This document shows positions 11,001 to 24,161 of a stretch of DNA of 52,977 nucleotides, piece after piece. Position 1 is the first letter of the stretch. Each line of letters opens with the position of its first letter. A program made the translations under genes and the position numbers. The DNA lies in NCBI RefSeq assembly GCF_032854445.1, contig NW_027018242.1, forward strand, positions 1 to 52,977. Direction: 5' to 3'. Below the pieces are notes generated by a model. That model was not told the DNA's origin. It saw only the letters and a list, made by a program, of their open reading frames with translations, and ran no database searches. Source of the stretch: Liolophura sinensis (lineage: Eukaryota; Mollusca; Polyplacophora; Chitonida; Chitonidae).

Positions 11001-11854
11001 CTTTTTACAGCAGACTGTATCAAGTACCTTGTGTTTTTTATATAAAAATGGTGTGGTTTTTCTACATGTAGATAAAGACATTGAGTTTATCTTCGACTTA
11101 GAAGTAAGACATTTGCTGGGTGAGTTAAATGGGCTTGGCCCAAAGATTTGACATCTTCTTGGCTACCGAAGGGCACATAACTTATAATCAAAAGTTGAAT
11201 ATAGTAATGACCAGTCGCGATTGTACATAGTACATGTAGCCGATTTCAATTAGCAAAAAGGACCAGGCAAAAATCCAAAAGTGGAAAAAATGTTCCAATG
11301 CTGCTGGTAAGAGGCTAATCCGACGTATTTTGTGACGAGAAATCGAATGGTGCAAACCGCGTTGCTCTCCGAGCAATACTTTTGGCTGTAGCCACAATTG
11401 AATGATCAATTATGTCAAAATCACGTGCCCAGCAACGGCTCTTACTCCATGGAAACCAAGGAAATTTGCAATTTTTCGACACCTGGAGATGCCTGGCCCA
11501 ATTGCGCATCTTTTGGCACCTTATTGATGTGGGTCAGTGTTCAATTGTACTTTTTACAGCAGACTGTATCAAGTACCTTGTGTTTTTTATATAAAAATGG
11601 TGTGGTTTTTCTACATGTAGATAAAGACATTGAGTTTATCTTCGACTTAGAAGTAAGACATTTGCTGGGTGAGTTAAATGGGCTTGGCCCAAAGATTTGA
11701 CATCTTCTGGGCTACCGAAGGGCACATAACTTATAATCAAAAGTTGAATATAGTAATGACCAGTCGCGATGGTACATAGTACATGTAGCCGATTTCAATT
11801 AGCAAAAGGACCAGGCAAAAATCCAAAAGTGGAAAAAATGCTGCAATGCTGCTG
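8018..11854. repeat. Run of seven ordinary monomers (m16-m22)
   Basis: Monomers start at 8018, 8566, 9114, 9663, 10211, 10759 and 11307, each 548 or 549 bp. They mix the ggaaatttcc, ggaaatttgc and ggaaatttac variants with either acagctgg or acacctgg, and I see no clean internal higher-order period. m20 ends in aatcgtgctgg, which recurs at the ends of m33 and m36. m19 and m22 end in atgctgcaatgctg. m20 and m22 carry a gatcaatta-like variant. No short monomers and no ctctatt subtype are present. Confidence 0.9.
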
Positions 11855-13499
11855 GTAAGAGGCTAATCCGACGTATTTTGTGACGAGAAATCGAATGGTG
11901 CAAACCGCGTTGCTCTCCGACCAATACTTTTGGCTGTAGCCACAATTGAATCATCATTTATGTCAAAATCACGTGCCCAGCAACGGCTCTTACTCCATGG
12001 AAACCAAGGAAATTTGCAATTTTTCAACACCTGGAGATGCCTGACCCAATTGCGCATCTTTTGGCACCTTATTGATGTGGGTCAGTGTTCAATTGTACTT
12101 TTTACAGCAGACTGTATCAAGTACCTTGTGGTTTTTATATAAAAATGGTGTGGTTTTTCTACATGTAGATAAAGAGATTAAGTTTATCTTCGACTTAGAA
12201 GTAAGACATTTGCTGGGTGAGTTAAATGGGCTTGGCCCAAAGATTTGACATCTTCTGGGCTACCGAAGGGCACATAGCTTATAATCAAAAGTTGAATATA
12301 GTAATGACCAGTCGCGATTGTACATAGTACATGTAGCCGATTTCAATTAGCAAAAGGACCAGCCAAAAATCCAAAAGTGGAAAAAATGTTCCAGTGCTGC
12401 TGGTAAGAGGCTAATCCGACGTATTTTGTGACGAGAAATCGAATGGTGCAAACCGCGTTGCTCTCCGACCAATACTTTTGGCTGTAGCCACAATTGAATC
12501 ATCATTTATGTCAAAATCACGTGCCCAGCAACGGCTCTTACTCCATGGAAACCAAGGAAATTTACAATTTTTCAACACCTGGAGATGCCTGGCCTAACTG
12601 CGCATCTTTTGGCACCTTATTGATGTGGGTCAGTGTTCAATTGTACTTTTTACAGCAGACTGTATCAAGTACCTTGTGTTTTTTATATAAAAATGGTGTG
12701 GCTTTTCTACATGTAGATAAAGACATTAAGTTTATCTTCGACTTAGAAGTAAGACATTTGCTGGGTGAGTTAAATGGGCTTGGCCCAAAGATTTGACGTC
12801 TTCTGGGCTACCGAAGGGCACATAACTTATAATCAAAAGTTGAATATAGTAATGACCAGTCGCGATGGTACATAGTACATGTAGCCGATTTCAATTAGCA
12901 AAAAGGACCAGGCAAAAATCCAAAAGTGGAAAAAATGTTCCAATGCTGCTGGTAAGAGGCTAATCCGACGTATTTTGTGACGAGAAATCGAATGGTGCAA
13001 ACCGCGTTGCTCTCCGACAAAAACTTTTGGCTGTAGCCACAATTGAATCATCATTTATGTCAAAATCACGTGCCCAGCAACGGCTCTTACTCCATGGAAA
13101 CCAAGGAAATTTACAATTTTTCAACACCTGGAGATGCTTGGTCCAATTGCGCATCTTTTGGCACCTTATTGATGTGGGTCAGTGTTCAATTGTACTTTTT
13201 ACAGCAGACTGTATCAAGTACCTTGTGTTTTTTATATTAAAATGGTGTGGTTTTTCTACATGTAGATAAAGACATTGAGTTTGTCTTCGACTTAGAAGTA
13301 AGACATTTGCTGGGTGAGTTAAATGGGCTTGGCCCAAAGATTTGACGTCTTCTGGGCTACCGAAGGGCACATAACTTATAATCAAAAGTTGAATATAGTA
13401 ATGACCAGTCGCGATGGTACATAGTACATGTAGCCGATTTCAATTAGCAAAAGGACCAGGCAAAAATCCAAAAGTGGAAAAAATGTTCCAATGCTGCTG

Positions 13500-13945
13500 G
13501 TAAGAGGCTAATCACGTGCCCAGCAACGGCTCTTACTCCATGGAAACCAAGGAAATTTCCAATTTTTCAACACCTGGAGATGCCTGGCCCAATTGCGCAT
13601 CTTTTGGCACCTTATTGATGTGGGTCAGTGTTCAATTGTACTTTTTACAGCAGACTCTATTATGTATCTTGTGGTTTTTATTTAAAAATGGTGTGGTTTT
13701 TCTACATGTAGATAAAGACATTGAGTTTATCTTCGACTTAGAAGTAGGACATTTGCTGGGTGAGTTAAATGGGCTTGGCCCAAAGATTTGACGTCTTCTG
13801 GGCTACCGAAGGGCACGTAACTTATAATCAAAAGTTGAATATAGTAATGACCAGTCGCGATGGTACATAGTACATGTAGCCGATTTCAATTAGCAAAAGG
13901 ACCAGGCAAAAATCCAAAAGTCGAAAAAATGTTCCAATACTGCTG
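13500..13945. repeat. Short monomer m26 (102-bp deletion)
   Basis: This is the counterpart of m4 in the 11.85-kb duplicate, with the same joint and a length of 446 bp. I see no difference from m4 by eye. Confidence 0.95.
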
Positions 13946-16139
13946 GTAAGAGGCTAATCCGACGTATTTTGTGACGAGAAATCGAATGGTGCAAACCGCG
14001 TTGCTCTCCGACCAATACTTTTGGCTGTAGCCACAATTGAATCATCATTTATGTCAAAATCACGTGCCCAGCAACGGCTCTTACTCCATGGAAACCAAGG
14101 AAATTTCCAATTTTTCAACAGCTGGAGATGCCTGACCCAAATGCGCATCTTTTGGCACCTTATTGATGTGGGTCAGTGTTCAATTGTACTTTTTTACAGC
14201 AGACTGTATCAAGTACCTTGTGTTTTTTATATAAAAATGGTGTGGTTTTTCTACATGTAGATAAAGACATTGAGTTTATCTTCGACTTAGAAGTAAGACA
14301 TTTGCTGGGTGAGTTAAATGGGCTTGGCCCAAAGATTTGACGTCTTCTGGGCTACCGAAGGGCACATAACTTATAATCAAAAGTTGAATATAGTAATGAC
14401 CAGTCGCGATGGTACATAGTAGATGTAGCCGATTTCAATTAGCAAAAGGACCAGGCAAAAATCCAAAAGTGGAAAAAATGCTCCAATGCTGCTGGTAAGA
14501 GGCTAATCCGACGTATTTTGTGACGAGAAATCGAATGGTGCAAACCGCGTTGCTCTCCGACCAATACTTTTGGCTGTAGCCACAATTGAATCATCATTTA
14601 TGTCAAAATCACGTGCCCAGCAACGGCTCTTACTCCATGGAAACCAAGGAAATTTCCAATTTTTCAACACCTGGAGATGCCTGACCCAACTGCGCATCTT
14701 TTGGCACCTTATTGATGTGGGTCAGTGTTCAATTGTACTTTTTACAGCAGACTGTATCAAGTACCTTGTGTTTTTTATATAAAAATGGTGTGGTTTTTCT
14801 ACATGTAGATAAAGAGATTAAGTTTATCTTCGACTTAGAAGTAAGACATTTGCTGGGTGAGTTAAATGGGCTTGGCCCAAAGATTTGACATCTTCTGGGC
14901 TACCGAAGGGCACATAACTTATAATCAAAAGTTGAATATAGTAATGACCAGTCGCGATTGTACATAGTACATGTAGCCGATTTCAATTAGCAAAAGGACC
15001 AGGCAAAAATCCAAAAGTGGAAAAAATGTTCCAATGCTGCTGGTAAGAGGCTAATCTGACGTATTTTGTGACGAGAAATCGAATGGTGCAAACCGCGTTG
15101 CTCTAGGACCAATACTTTTGGCTGTAGCCACAATTGAATCATCATTTATGTCAAAATCACGTGCCCAGCAACGGCTCTTACTCCATGGAAACCAAGGAAA
15201 TTTACAATTTTTCAACACCTGGAGATGCCTGGCCTAACTGCGCATCTTTTGGCACCTTATTGATGTGGGTCAGTGTTCAATTGTACTTTTTACAGCAGAC
15301 TGTATCAAGTACCTTGTGTTTTTTATATAAAAATGGTGTGGCTTTTCTACATGTAGATACAGACATTAAGTTTATCTTCGACTTAGAAGTAAGACATTTG
15401 CTGGGTGAGTTAAATGGGCTTGGCCCAAAGATTTCACGTCTTCTGGGCTACCGAAGGGCACATAACTTATAATCAAAAGTTGAATATAGTAATGACCAGT
15501 CGCGATGGTACATAGTACATGTAGCCGATTTCAATTAGCAAAAAGGACCAGGCAAAAATCCAAAAGTGGAAAAAATGTTCCAATGCTGCTGGTAAGAGGC
15601 TAATCCGACGTATTTTGTGACGAGAAATCGAATGGTGCAAACCGCGTTGCTCTCCGACAAAAACTTTTGGCTGTAGCCACAATTGAATCATCATTTATGT
15701 CAAAATCACGTGCCCAGCAACGGCTCTTACTCCATGGAAACCAAGGAAATTTACAATTTTTCAACACCTGGAGATGCTTGGTCCAATTGCGCATCTTTTG
15801 GCACCTTATTGATGTGGGTCAGTGTTCAATTGTACTTTTTACAGCAGACTGTATCAAGTACCTTGTGTTTTTTATATTAAAATGGTGTGGTTTTTCTACA
15901 TGTAGATAAAGACATTGAGTTTGTCTTCGACTTAGAAGTAAGACATTTGCTGGGTGAGTTAAATGGGCTTGGCCCAAAGATTTGACGTCTTCTGGGCTAC
16001 CGAAGGGCACATAACTTATAATCAAAAGTTGAATATAGTAATGACCAGTCGCGATGGTACATAGTACATGTAGCCGATTTCAATTAGCAAAAGGACCAGG
16101 CAAAAATCCAAAAGTGGAAAAAATGTTCCAATGCTGCTG

Positions 16140-16585
16140 GTAAGAGGCTAATCACGTGCCCAGCAACGGCTCTTACTCCATGGAAACCAAGGAAATTTCC
16201 AATTTTTCAACACCTGGAGATGCCTGGCCCAATTGCGCATCTTTTGGCACCTTATTGATGTGGGTCAGTGTTCAATTGTACTTTTTACAGCAGACTCTAT
16301 TATGTATCTTGTGGTTTTTATTTAAAAATGGTGTGGTTTTTCTACATGTAGATAAAGACATTGAGTTTATCTTCGACTTAGAAGTAGGACATTTGCTGGG
16401 TGAGTTAAATGGGCTTGGCCCAAAGATTTGACGTCTTCTGGGCTACCGAAGGGCACGTAACTTATAATCAAAAGTTGAATATAGTAATGACCAGTCGCGA
16501 TGGTACATAGTACATGTAGCCGATTTCAATTAGCAAAAGGACCAGGCAAAAATCCAAAAGTCGAAAAAATGTTCCAATACTGCTG
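16140..16585. repeat. Short monomer m31 (102-bp deletion)
   Basis: This is the counterpart of m9 in the 11.85-kb duplicate, with the same joint. It is 446 bp long and retains the ggaaatttccaa that m9 has lost, so the change in m9 is either later than the duplication or a sequence error. Confidence 0.95.
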
Positions 16586-19500
16586 GTAAGAGGCTAATCC
16601 GACGTATTTTGTGACGAGAAATCGAATGGTGCAAACCGCGTTGCTCTCCGACCAATACTTTTGGCTGTAGCCACAATTGAATCATCATTTATGTCAAAAT
16701 CACGTGCCCAGCAACGGCTCTTACTCCATGGAAACCAAGGAAATTTCCAATTTTTCAACAGCTGGAGATGCTGACCCAAATGCGCATCTTTTGGCACCTT
16801 ATTGATGTGGTCAGTGTTCAATTGTACTTTTTACAGCAGACTGTATCAAGTACCTTGTGTTTTTTATATAAAAATGGTGTGGTTTTTCTACATATAGATA
16901 AAGGACATTGAGTTTATCTTCGACTTAGAAGTAAGACATTTGCTGGGTGAGTTAAATGGGCTTGGCCCAAAGATTTGACGTCTTCTGGGCTACCGAAGGG
17001 CACATAACTTATAATCAAAAGTTGAATATAGTAATGACCAGTCGCGATTGTACATAGTACATGTAGCCGATTTCAATTAGCAAAAGGACCAGGCAAAAAT
17101 CCAAAAGTGGAAAAAATGTTCCAATGCTGCTGGTAAGAGGCTAATCCGACGTATTTTGTGACGAGAAATCGAATGGTGCAAACCGCGTTGCTCTAGGACC
17201 AATACTTTTGCTGTAGCCACATTGAATCATCATTTATGTCAAAATCACGTGCCCAGCAACGGCTCTTACTCCATGGAAACCAAGGAAATTTCCAATTTTT
17301 CAACACCTGGAGATGCCTGACCCAATTGCGCATCTTTTGGCACCTTATTGATGTGGGTCAGTGTTCAATTGTACTTTTTACAGCAGACTGTATCAAGTAC
17401 CTTGTGTTTTTTATATAAAAATGGTGTGGTTTTTCTACATGTAGATAAAGACATTGAGTTTATCTTCGACTTAGAAGTAAGACATTTGCTGGGTGAGTTA
17501 AATGGGCTTGGCCCAAAGATTTGACGTCTTCTGGGCTACCGAAGGGCACATAACTTATAATCAAAAGTTGAATATAGTAATGACCAGTCGCGATGGTACA
17601 TAGTACATGTAGCCGATTTCAATTAGCAAAAGGACAGGCAAAAATCCAAAAGTCAAAAAAATTCTCCAATCGTGCTGGTAAGAGGCTAATCCGACGTATT
17701 TTGTGACGAGAAATCGAATGGTACAAACCGCGTTGCTCTCCGACCAATACTTTTGGCTGTAGCCACAATTGAATCATCATTTATGTCAAAATCACGTGCC
17801 CAGCAACGGCTCTTACTCCATGGAAACCAAGGAAATTTGCAATTTTTCAACAGCTGGAGATGCCTGACCCAATTGCGCATCTTTTGGCACCTTATTGATG
17901 TGGGTCAGTGTTTCAATTGTACTTTTTACAGCAGACTGTATCAAGTACCTTGTGTTTTTTATATAAAAATGGTGTGGTTTTTCTACATGTAGATAAGACA
18001 TTGAGTTTATCTTCGACTTAGAAGTAAGACATTTGCTGGGTGAGTTAAATGGGCTTGGCCCAAAGATTTGACATCTTCTGGGCTACCGAAGGGCACATAA
18101 CTTATAATCAAAAGTTGAATATAGTAATGACCAGTCGCGATTGTACATAGTACATGTAGCCGATTTCAATTAGCAAAAGGACCAGGCAAATATCCAAAAG
18201 TGGAAAAAAATGTTCCAATGCTGCTGGTAAGAGGCTAATCCGACGTATTTTGTGACGAGAAATCGAATGGTGCAAACCGCGCTGCTCTCCGACCAATACT
18301 TTTGGCTGTAGCCACAATTAAATCATCATTTATGTCAAAATCACGTGCCCAGCAACGGCTCTTACTCCATGGAAACCAAGGAAATTTGCAATTTTTCAAC
18401 AGCTGGAGATGCCTGACCCAATTGCGCATCTTTTGGCACCTATTGATGTGGGTCAGTGTTCAATTGTACTTTTTACAGCAGACTGTATCAAGTACCTTGT
18501 GGTTTTTATATAAAAATGGTGTGGTTTTCTACATGTAGATAAAGAGATTAAGTTTATCTTCGACTTAGAAGTAAGACATTTGCTGGTGAGTTAAATGGGC
18601 TTGGCCCAAAGATTTGACATCTTCTGGGCTACGAAGGGCACATAGCTTATAATCAAAAGTTGAATATAGTAAATGACCAGTCGCGATTGTACATAGTACA
18701 TGTAGCCGATTTCAATTAGGAAAAGGCCCAGGCAAAAATCCAAAAGTGGAAAAAATGTTCCAATGCTGCTGGTAAGAGGCTAATCCGACGTATTTTGTGA
18801 CGAGAAATCGAATGGTGCAAAACCGCGTTGCTCTCCGACCAATACTTTTGGCTGTAGCCACAATTGAATCATCATTTATGTCAAAATCACGTGCCCAGCA
18901 ACGGCTCTTACTCCATGGAAACCAAGGAAATTTGCAAATTTTCAACAGCTGGAGATGCCTGACCCAATTGCGCATCTTTTGGCACCTTATTGATGTGGGT
19001 CAGTGTTCAATTGTACTTTTTACAGCAGACTGTATCAAGTACCTTGTGTTTTTTATATAAAAATGGTGTGGTTTTTCTACATGTAGATAAAGAGATTAAG
19101 TTTATCTTCGACTTAGAAGTAAGACATTTGCTGGGTGAGTGAAATGGGCTTGGCCCAAAGATTTGACGTCTTCTGGGCTACCGAAGGGCACATAACTTAT
19201 AATCAAAAGTTGAATATAGTAATGACCAGTCGCGATGGTACATAGTACATGTAGCCGATTTCAATTAGCAAAAGGACCAGGCAAAAATCCAAAAGTAAAA
19301 AAAATGCTCCAATCGTGCTGGTAAGAGGCTAATACCGACGTATTTTGTGACGAGAAATCGAATGGTGCAAACCGCGTTGCTCTCCGACCCAATACTTTTG
19401 GCTGTAGCCACAATTGAATCAATCATTTATGTCAAAATCACGTGCCCAGCAACGGCTCTTACTCCATGGAAACCAAGGAAATTTCCAATTTTTCAACACC

Positions 19501-20972
19501 TGGAGATGCCCTGACCCAATTGCGCATCTTTTGGCACCTTATTGATGTGGGTCAGTGTTCAATTGTACTTTTTACAGCAGACTGTATCAAGTACCTTGTG
19601 TTTTTTTATATAAAAAATGGTGTGGTTTTTCTACATGTAGATAAAGACATTGAGTTTATCTTCGACTTAGAAGTAAGACATTTGCTGGGTGAGTTAAATG
19701 GGCTTGGCCCAAAGATTTGACATCTTCTGGGCTACCGAAGGGCACATAACTTATAATCAAAAAGTTGAATATAGTAATGACCAGTCGCGATGGTACATAG
19801 TACATGTAGCCGATTTCAATTAGCAAAAGGACCAGGCAAAAAATCCAAAAGTGGAAAAAATGTTCCAATGCTGCTGGTAAGAGGCTAATCCGACGTATTT
19901 TGTGACGAGAAATCGAATGGTGCAAACCGCGTTGCTCTCCGACCAATACTTTTGGCTGTAGCCACAATTGAATCATCATTTATGTCAAAATCACGTGCCC
20001 AGCAACGGCTCTTACTCCATGGAAACCAAGGAAATTTGCAATTTTTTCAACAGCTGAGATGCCTGACCCAATTGCGCATCTTTTGGCACCTTATTGATGT
20101 GGGTCAGTGTTCAATTGTACTTTTTACAGCAGACTGTATCAAGTACCTTGTGTTTTTTATATAAAAATGGTGTGGGTTTTTCTACATGTAGATAAAGACA
20201 TTGAGTTTATCTTCGACTTAGAAGTAAGACATTTGCTGGGTGAGTTAAATGGCTTGGCCCAAAGATTTGACATCTTCTGGGCTACCGAAGGGCACATAAC
20301 TTATAATCAAAAGATTGAATATAGTAATGACCAGTCGCGATGGTACATAGTACATGTAGCCGATTTCAATTAGCAAAAGGACCAGGCAAAAATCCAAAAG
20401 TGGAAAAAATGTTCCAATGCTGCTGGTAAGAGGCTAATCCGACGTATTTTGTGACGAGAAATCGAATGTGCAAACCGCGTTGCTCTCCGACCAATACTTT
20501 TGGCTGTAGCCACAATTGAATCATCATTTATGTCAAAATCACGTGCCCAGCAACGGCTCTTACTCCATGGAAACCAAGGAAATTTGCAATTTTTCAACAG
20601 CTGGAGATGCCTGACCCCAATTGCGCATCTTTTGGCACCTTATTGATGTGGGTCAGTGTTCAATTGTACTTTTTACAGCAGACTGTATCAAGTACCTTGT
20701 GGTTTTTATATAAAAATGGTGTGGTTTTTCTACATGTAGATAAAGAGATTAAGTTATCTTCGACTTAGAAGTAAGACATTTGCTGGGTGAGTTAAATGGG
20801 CTTGGCCCAAAGATTTGACATCTTCTGGGCTACCGAAGGGCACATAGCTTATAATCAAAAGTTGAATATAGTAATGACCAGTCGCGATTGTACATAGTAC
20901 ATGTAGCCGATTTCAATTAGCAAAAGGACCAGCCAAAAATCCAAAAGTGGAAAAAATGTTCCAATGCTGCTG
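16586..20972. repeat. Eight monomers with many single-base indels (m32-m39)
   Basis: Monomers start at 16586, 17133, 17678, 18227, 18772, 19321, 19877 and 20426, with lengths 547, 545, 549, 545, 549, 556, 549 and 547. m32 begins like m5 (acccaaatgcgc) and m33 begins like m7 (ctctagg), so this run starts as a mosaic continuation of the duplicated block. m35 and m39 carry the m1 marks (agagattaag, cacatagc). m37 has eight single-base insertions and no deletion. The indels lie mostly in short runs of one base, which looks more like consensus error than natural divergence. Confidence 0.88.
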
Positions 20973-23900
20973 GTAAGAGGCTAATCCGACGTATTTTGTG
21001 ACGAGAAATCGAATGGTGCAAACCGCGTTGCTCTCCGACCAATACTTTTGGCTGTAGCCACAATTGAATCATCATTTATGTCAAAATCACGTGCCCAGCA
21101 ACGGCTCTTACTCCATGGAAACCAAGGAAATTTACAATTTTTCAACACCTGGAGATGCCTGGCCTAACTGCGCATCTTTTGGCACTTATTGATGTGGGTC
21201 AGTGTTCAATTGTACTTTTTACAGCAGACTGTATCAAGTACCTTGTGTTTTTTATATAAAAAATGGTGTGGCTTTTCTACATGTAGATAAAGACATTAAG
21301 TTTATCTTCGACTTAGAAGTAAGACATTTGCTGGGTGAGTTAAATGGGCTTGGCCCAAAGATTTGACGTCTTCTGGGCTACCGAAGGGCACATAACTTAT
21401 AATCAAAAGTTGAATATAGTAATGACCAGTCGCGATGGTACATAGTAAATGTAGCCGATTTCAATTAGCAAAAAGGACCAGGCAAAAATCCAAAAGTGGA
21501 AAAAATGTTCCAATGCTGCTGGTAAGAGGCTAATCCGACGTATTTTGTGACGAGAAATCGAATGGTGCAAACCGCGTTGCTCTCCGACAAAAACTTTTGG
21601 CTGTAGCCACAATTGAATGATCATTTATGTCAAATTCACGTGCCCAGCAACGGCTCTTACTCCATGGAAACCAAGGAAATTTACAATTTTTCAACACCTG
21701 GAGATGCTTGGTCCAATTGCGCATCTTTTGGCACCTTATTGATGTGGGTCAGTGTTCAATTGTACTTTTTACAGCAGACTGTATCAAGTACCTTGTGTTT
21801 TTTATATTAAAATGGTGTGGTTTTTCTACATGTAGATAAAGACATTGAGTTTGTCTTCGACTTAGAAGTAAGACATTTGCTGGGTGAGTTAAATGGGCTT
21901 GGCCCAAAGATTTGACGTCTTCTGGGCTACCGAAGGGCACATAACTTATAATCAAAAGTTGAATAAAGTAATGACCAGTCGCGATGGTACATAGTACATG
22001 TAGCCGATTTCAATTAGCAAAAGGACCAGGCAAAAATCCAAAAGTGGAAAAAATGTTCCAATGCTGCTGGTAAGAGGCTAATCACGTGCCCAGCAACGGC
22101 TCTTACTCCATGGAAACCAAGGAAATTTCCAATTTTTCAACACCTGGAGATGCCTGGCCCAATTGCGCATCTTTTGGCACCTTATTGATGTGGGTCAGTG
22201 TTCAATTGTACTTTTTACAGCAGACTCTATTATGTATGTTGTGGTTTTTATTTAAAAATGGTGTGGTTTTTCTACATGTAGATAAAGACATTGAGTTTAT
22301 CTTCGACTTAGAAGTAGGACATTTGCTGGGTGAGTTAAATGGGCTTGGCCCAAAGATTTGACGTCTTCTGGGCTACCGAAGGGCACGTAACTTATAATCA
22401 AAAGGTTGAATATAGTAATGACCAGTCGCGATGGTACATAGTACATGTAGCCGATTTCAATTAGCAAAAGGACCAGGCAAAAATCCAAAAGTCGAAAAAA
22501 TGTTCCAATACTGCTGGTAAGAGGCTAATCCGACGTATTTTGTGACGAGAAATCGAATGGTGCAAACCGCGTTGCTCTCCGACCAATACTTTTGGTTGTA
22601 GCCACAATTGAATCATCATTTATGTCAAAATCACGTGCCCAGCAACGGCTCTTAGTCCATGGAAACAAGGAAATTTGCAATTTTTCAACAGCTGGAGATG
22701 CCTGACCCAATTGCGCATCTTTTGACACCTTATTGATGTGGGTCAGTGTTCAATTGTAATTTTTACAGCAGACTGTATCAAGTACCTTGTGTTTTTTATA
22801 TAAAATGGTGTGGTTTTTCTACATGTAGATAAAGACATTGAGTTTATCTTCGACTTAGAAGTAAGACATTTGCTGGGTGAGTTAAATGGGCTTGGCCCAA
22901 AGATTTGACGTCTTCTGGGCTACCGAAGGGCACATAACTTATAATCAAAAGTTGAATATAGTAATGACCAGTCGCGATGGTACATAGTACATGTAGCCGA
23001 TTTCAATTAGCAAAAGGACCAGGGAAAAATCCAAAAGTGGAAAAAAATGCTCCAATGCTGCTGGTAAGAGGCTAATCCGACGTATTTTGTGACGAGAAAT
23101 CGAATGGTGCAAACCGCGTTGCTCTCCGACCAATACTTTTGGCTGTAGCCACAATTGAATGATCAATTATGTCAAAATCACGTGCCCAGCAACGGCTCTT
23201 ACTCCATGGAAACAAGGAAATTTCCAATTTTTCAACACCTGGAGATGCCTGACCCAATTGCGCATCTTTTGGCACCTTATTGATGTGGGGTCAGTGTTCA
23301 ATTGTACTTTTTACAGCAGACTCTATTAAGTATCTTGTGGTTTTTATTTAAAAATGGTGTGGTTTTTCTACATGTAGATAAAGACATTGAGTTTTATCTT
23401 CGACTTAGAAGTAAGACATTTGCTGGGTGAGTTAAATGGGCTTGGCCCAAAGATTTCACGTCTTCTGGGCTACCGAAGGCACGTAACTTATAATTAAAAG
23501 TTGAATATAGTAATGACCAGTCGCGATGGTACATAGTACATGTAGCCGATTTCAATTAGCAAAAGGACCAGGCAAAAATCCAAAAGTGGAAAAATTGTTC
23601 CAATGCTGCTGGTAAGAGGCTAATCCGACGTATTTTGTGACGAGAAATCGAATGGTGCAAACCGCGTTGCTCTCCGACCAATACTTTTGGCTGTAGCCAC
23701 AATTTGAATCATCATTTATGTCAAAATCACGTGCCCAGCAACGGCTCTTACTCCATGGAAAGCAAGGAAATTTCCAATTTTTCAACACCTGGAGATGCCT
23801 GGCCAAATTGTGCATCTTTTGGCACCTTATTGATGTGGGTCAGTGTTCAATTGTACTTTTTACAGCAGACTGTATCAAATACCTTGTGTTTTTTATATTA

Positions 23901-24161
23901 AAATGGTGTGGTTTTTCTACATGTAGATAAAGACATTGAGTTTGTCTTCGACTTAGAAGTAAGACATTTGCTGGGTGAGTTAAATGGGCTTGGCCCAAAG
24001 ATTTCACGTCTTCTGGGCTACCGAAGGGCACATAACTTATGATCAAAAGTTGAATATAGTAATGACCAGTCGCGATGGTACATAGTACATGTAGCCGATT
24101 TCAATTAGCAAAAGGATCAGGGCAAAAATCCAAAAGTGGAAAAAATGTTCCAATGCTGCTT
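20973..24161. repeat. Six-monomer higher-order unit, copy 1 (m40-m45)
   Basis: Monomers start at 20973, 21522, 22070 (short), 22517, 23064 and 23612. m40, m41 and m42 are the same types as m2, m3 and m4. They are followed by three types not seen earlier: m43 (ttttggttgtagcc, ttttgacacc, gtaatttttac), m44 (gatcaatta, ctctattaag, gatttcacg, cacgtaac, ataattaaaag) and m45 (ggaaagcaagg, ccaaattgtgc, ggatcagg). The same six-type order recurs in m46-m51. Confidence 0.9.
22070..22516. repeat. Short monomer m42 (102-bp deletion)
   Basis: Third member of the first six-monomer unit, 447 bp, with the same joint as m4. It has tatgttgtgg in place of tatcttgtgg and one extra G in tcaaaaggttg near 22404. 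Confidence 0.95.

Larger units (their letters stand above)
11855..16585. repeat. Second copy of the first 4.7 kb (m23-m31)
   Basis: Monomers start at 11855, 12403, 12952, 13500 (short), 13946, 14495, 15043, 15592 and 16140 (short). They correspond one to one to m1-m9 at an offset of 11,854 before about 14190 and 11,855 after it, because of one extra T in the run at 14190-14195. Even the marks private to m7 (ctctagg, gatacagac, gatttcacg) are repeated in m29. m31 has the normal ggaaatttcc where m9 is altered. Agreement is lost within m32. The left end cannot be placed because m1 begins at the window edge. Confidence 0.93.
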
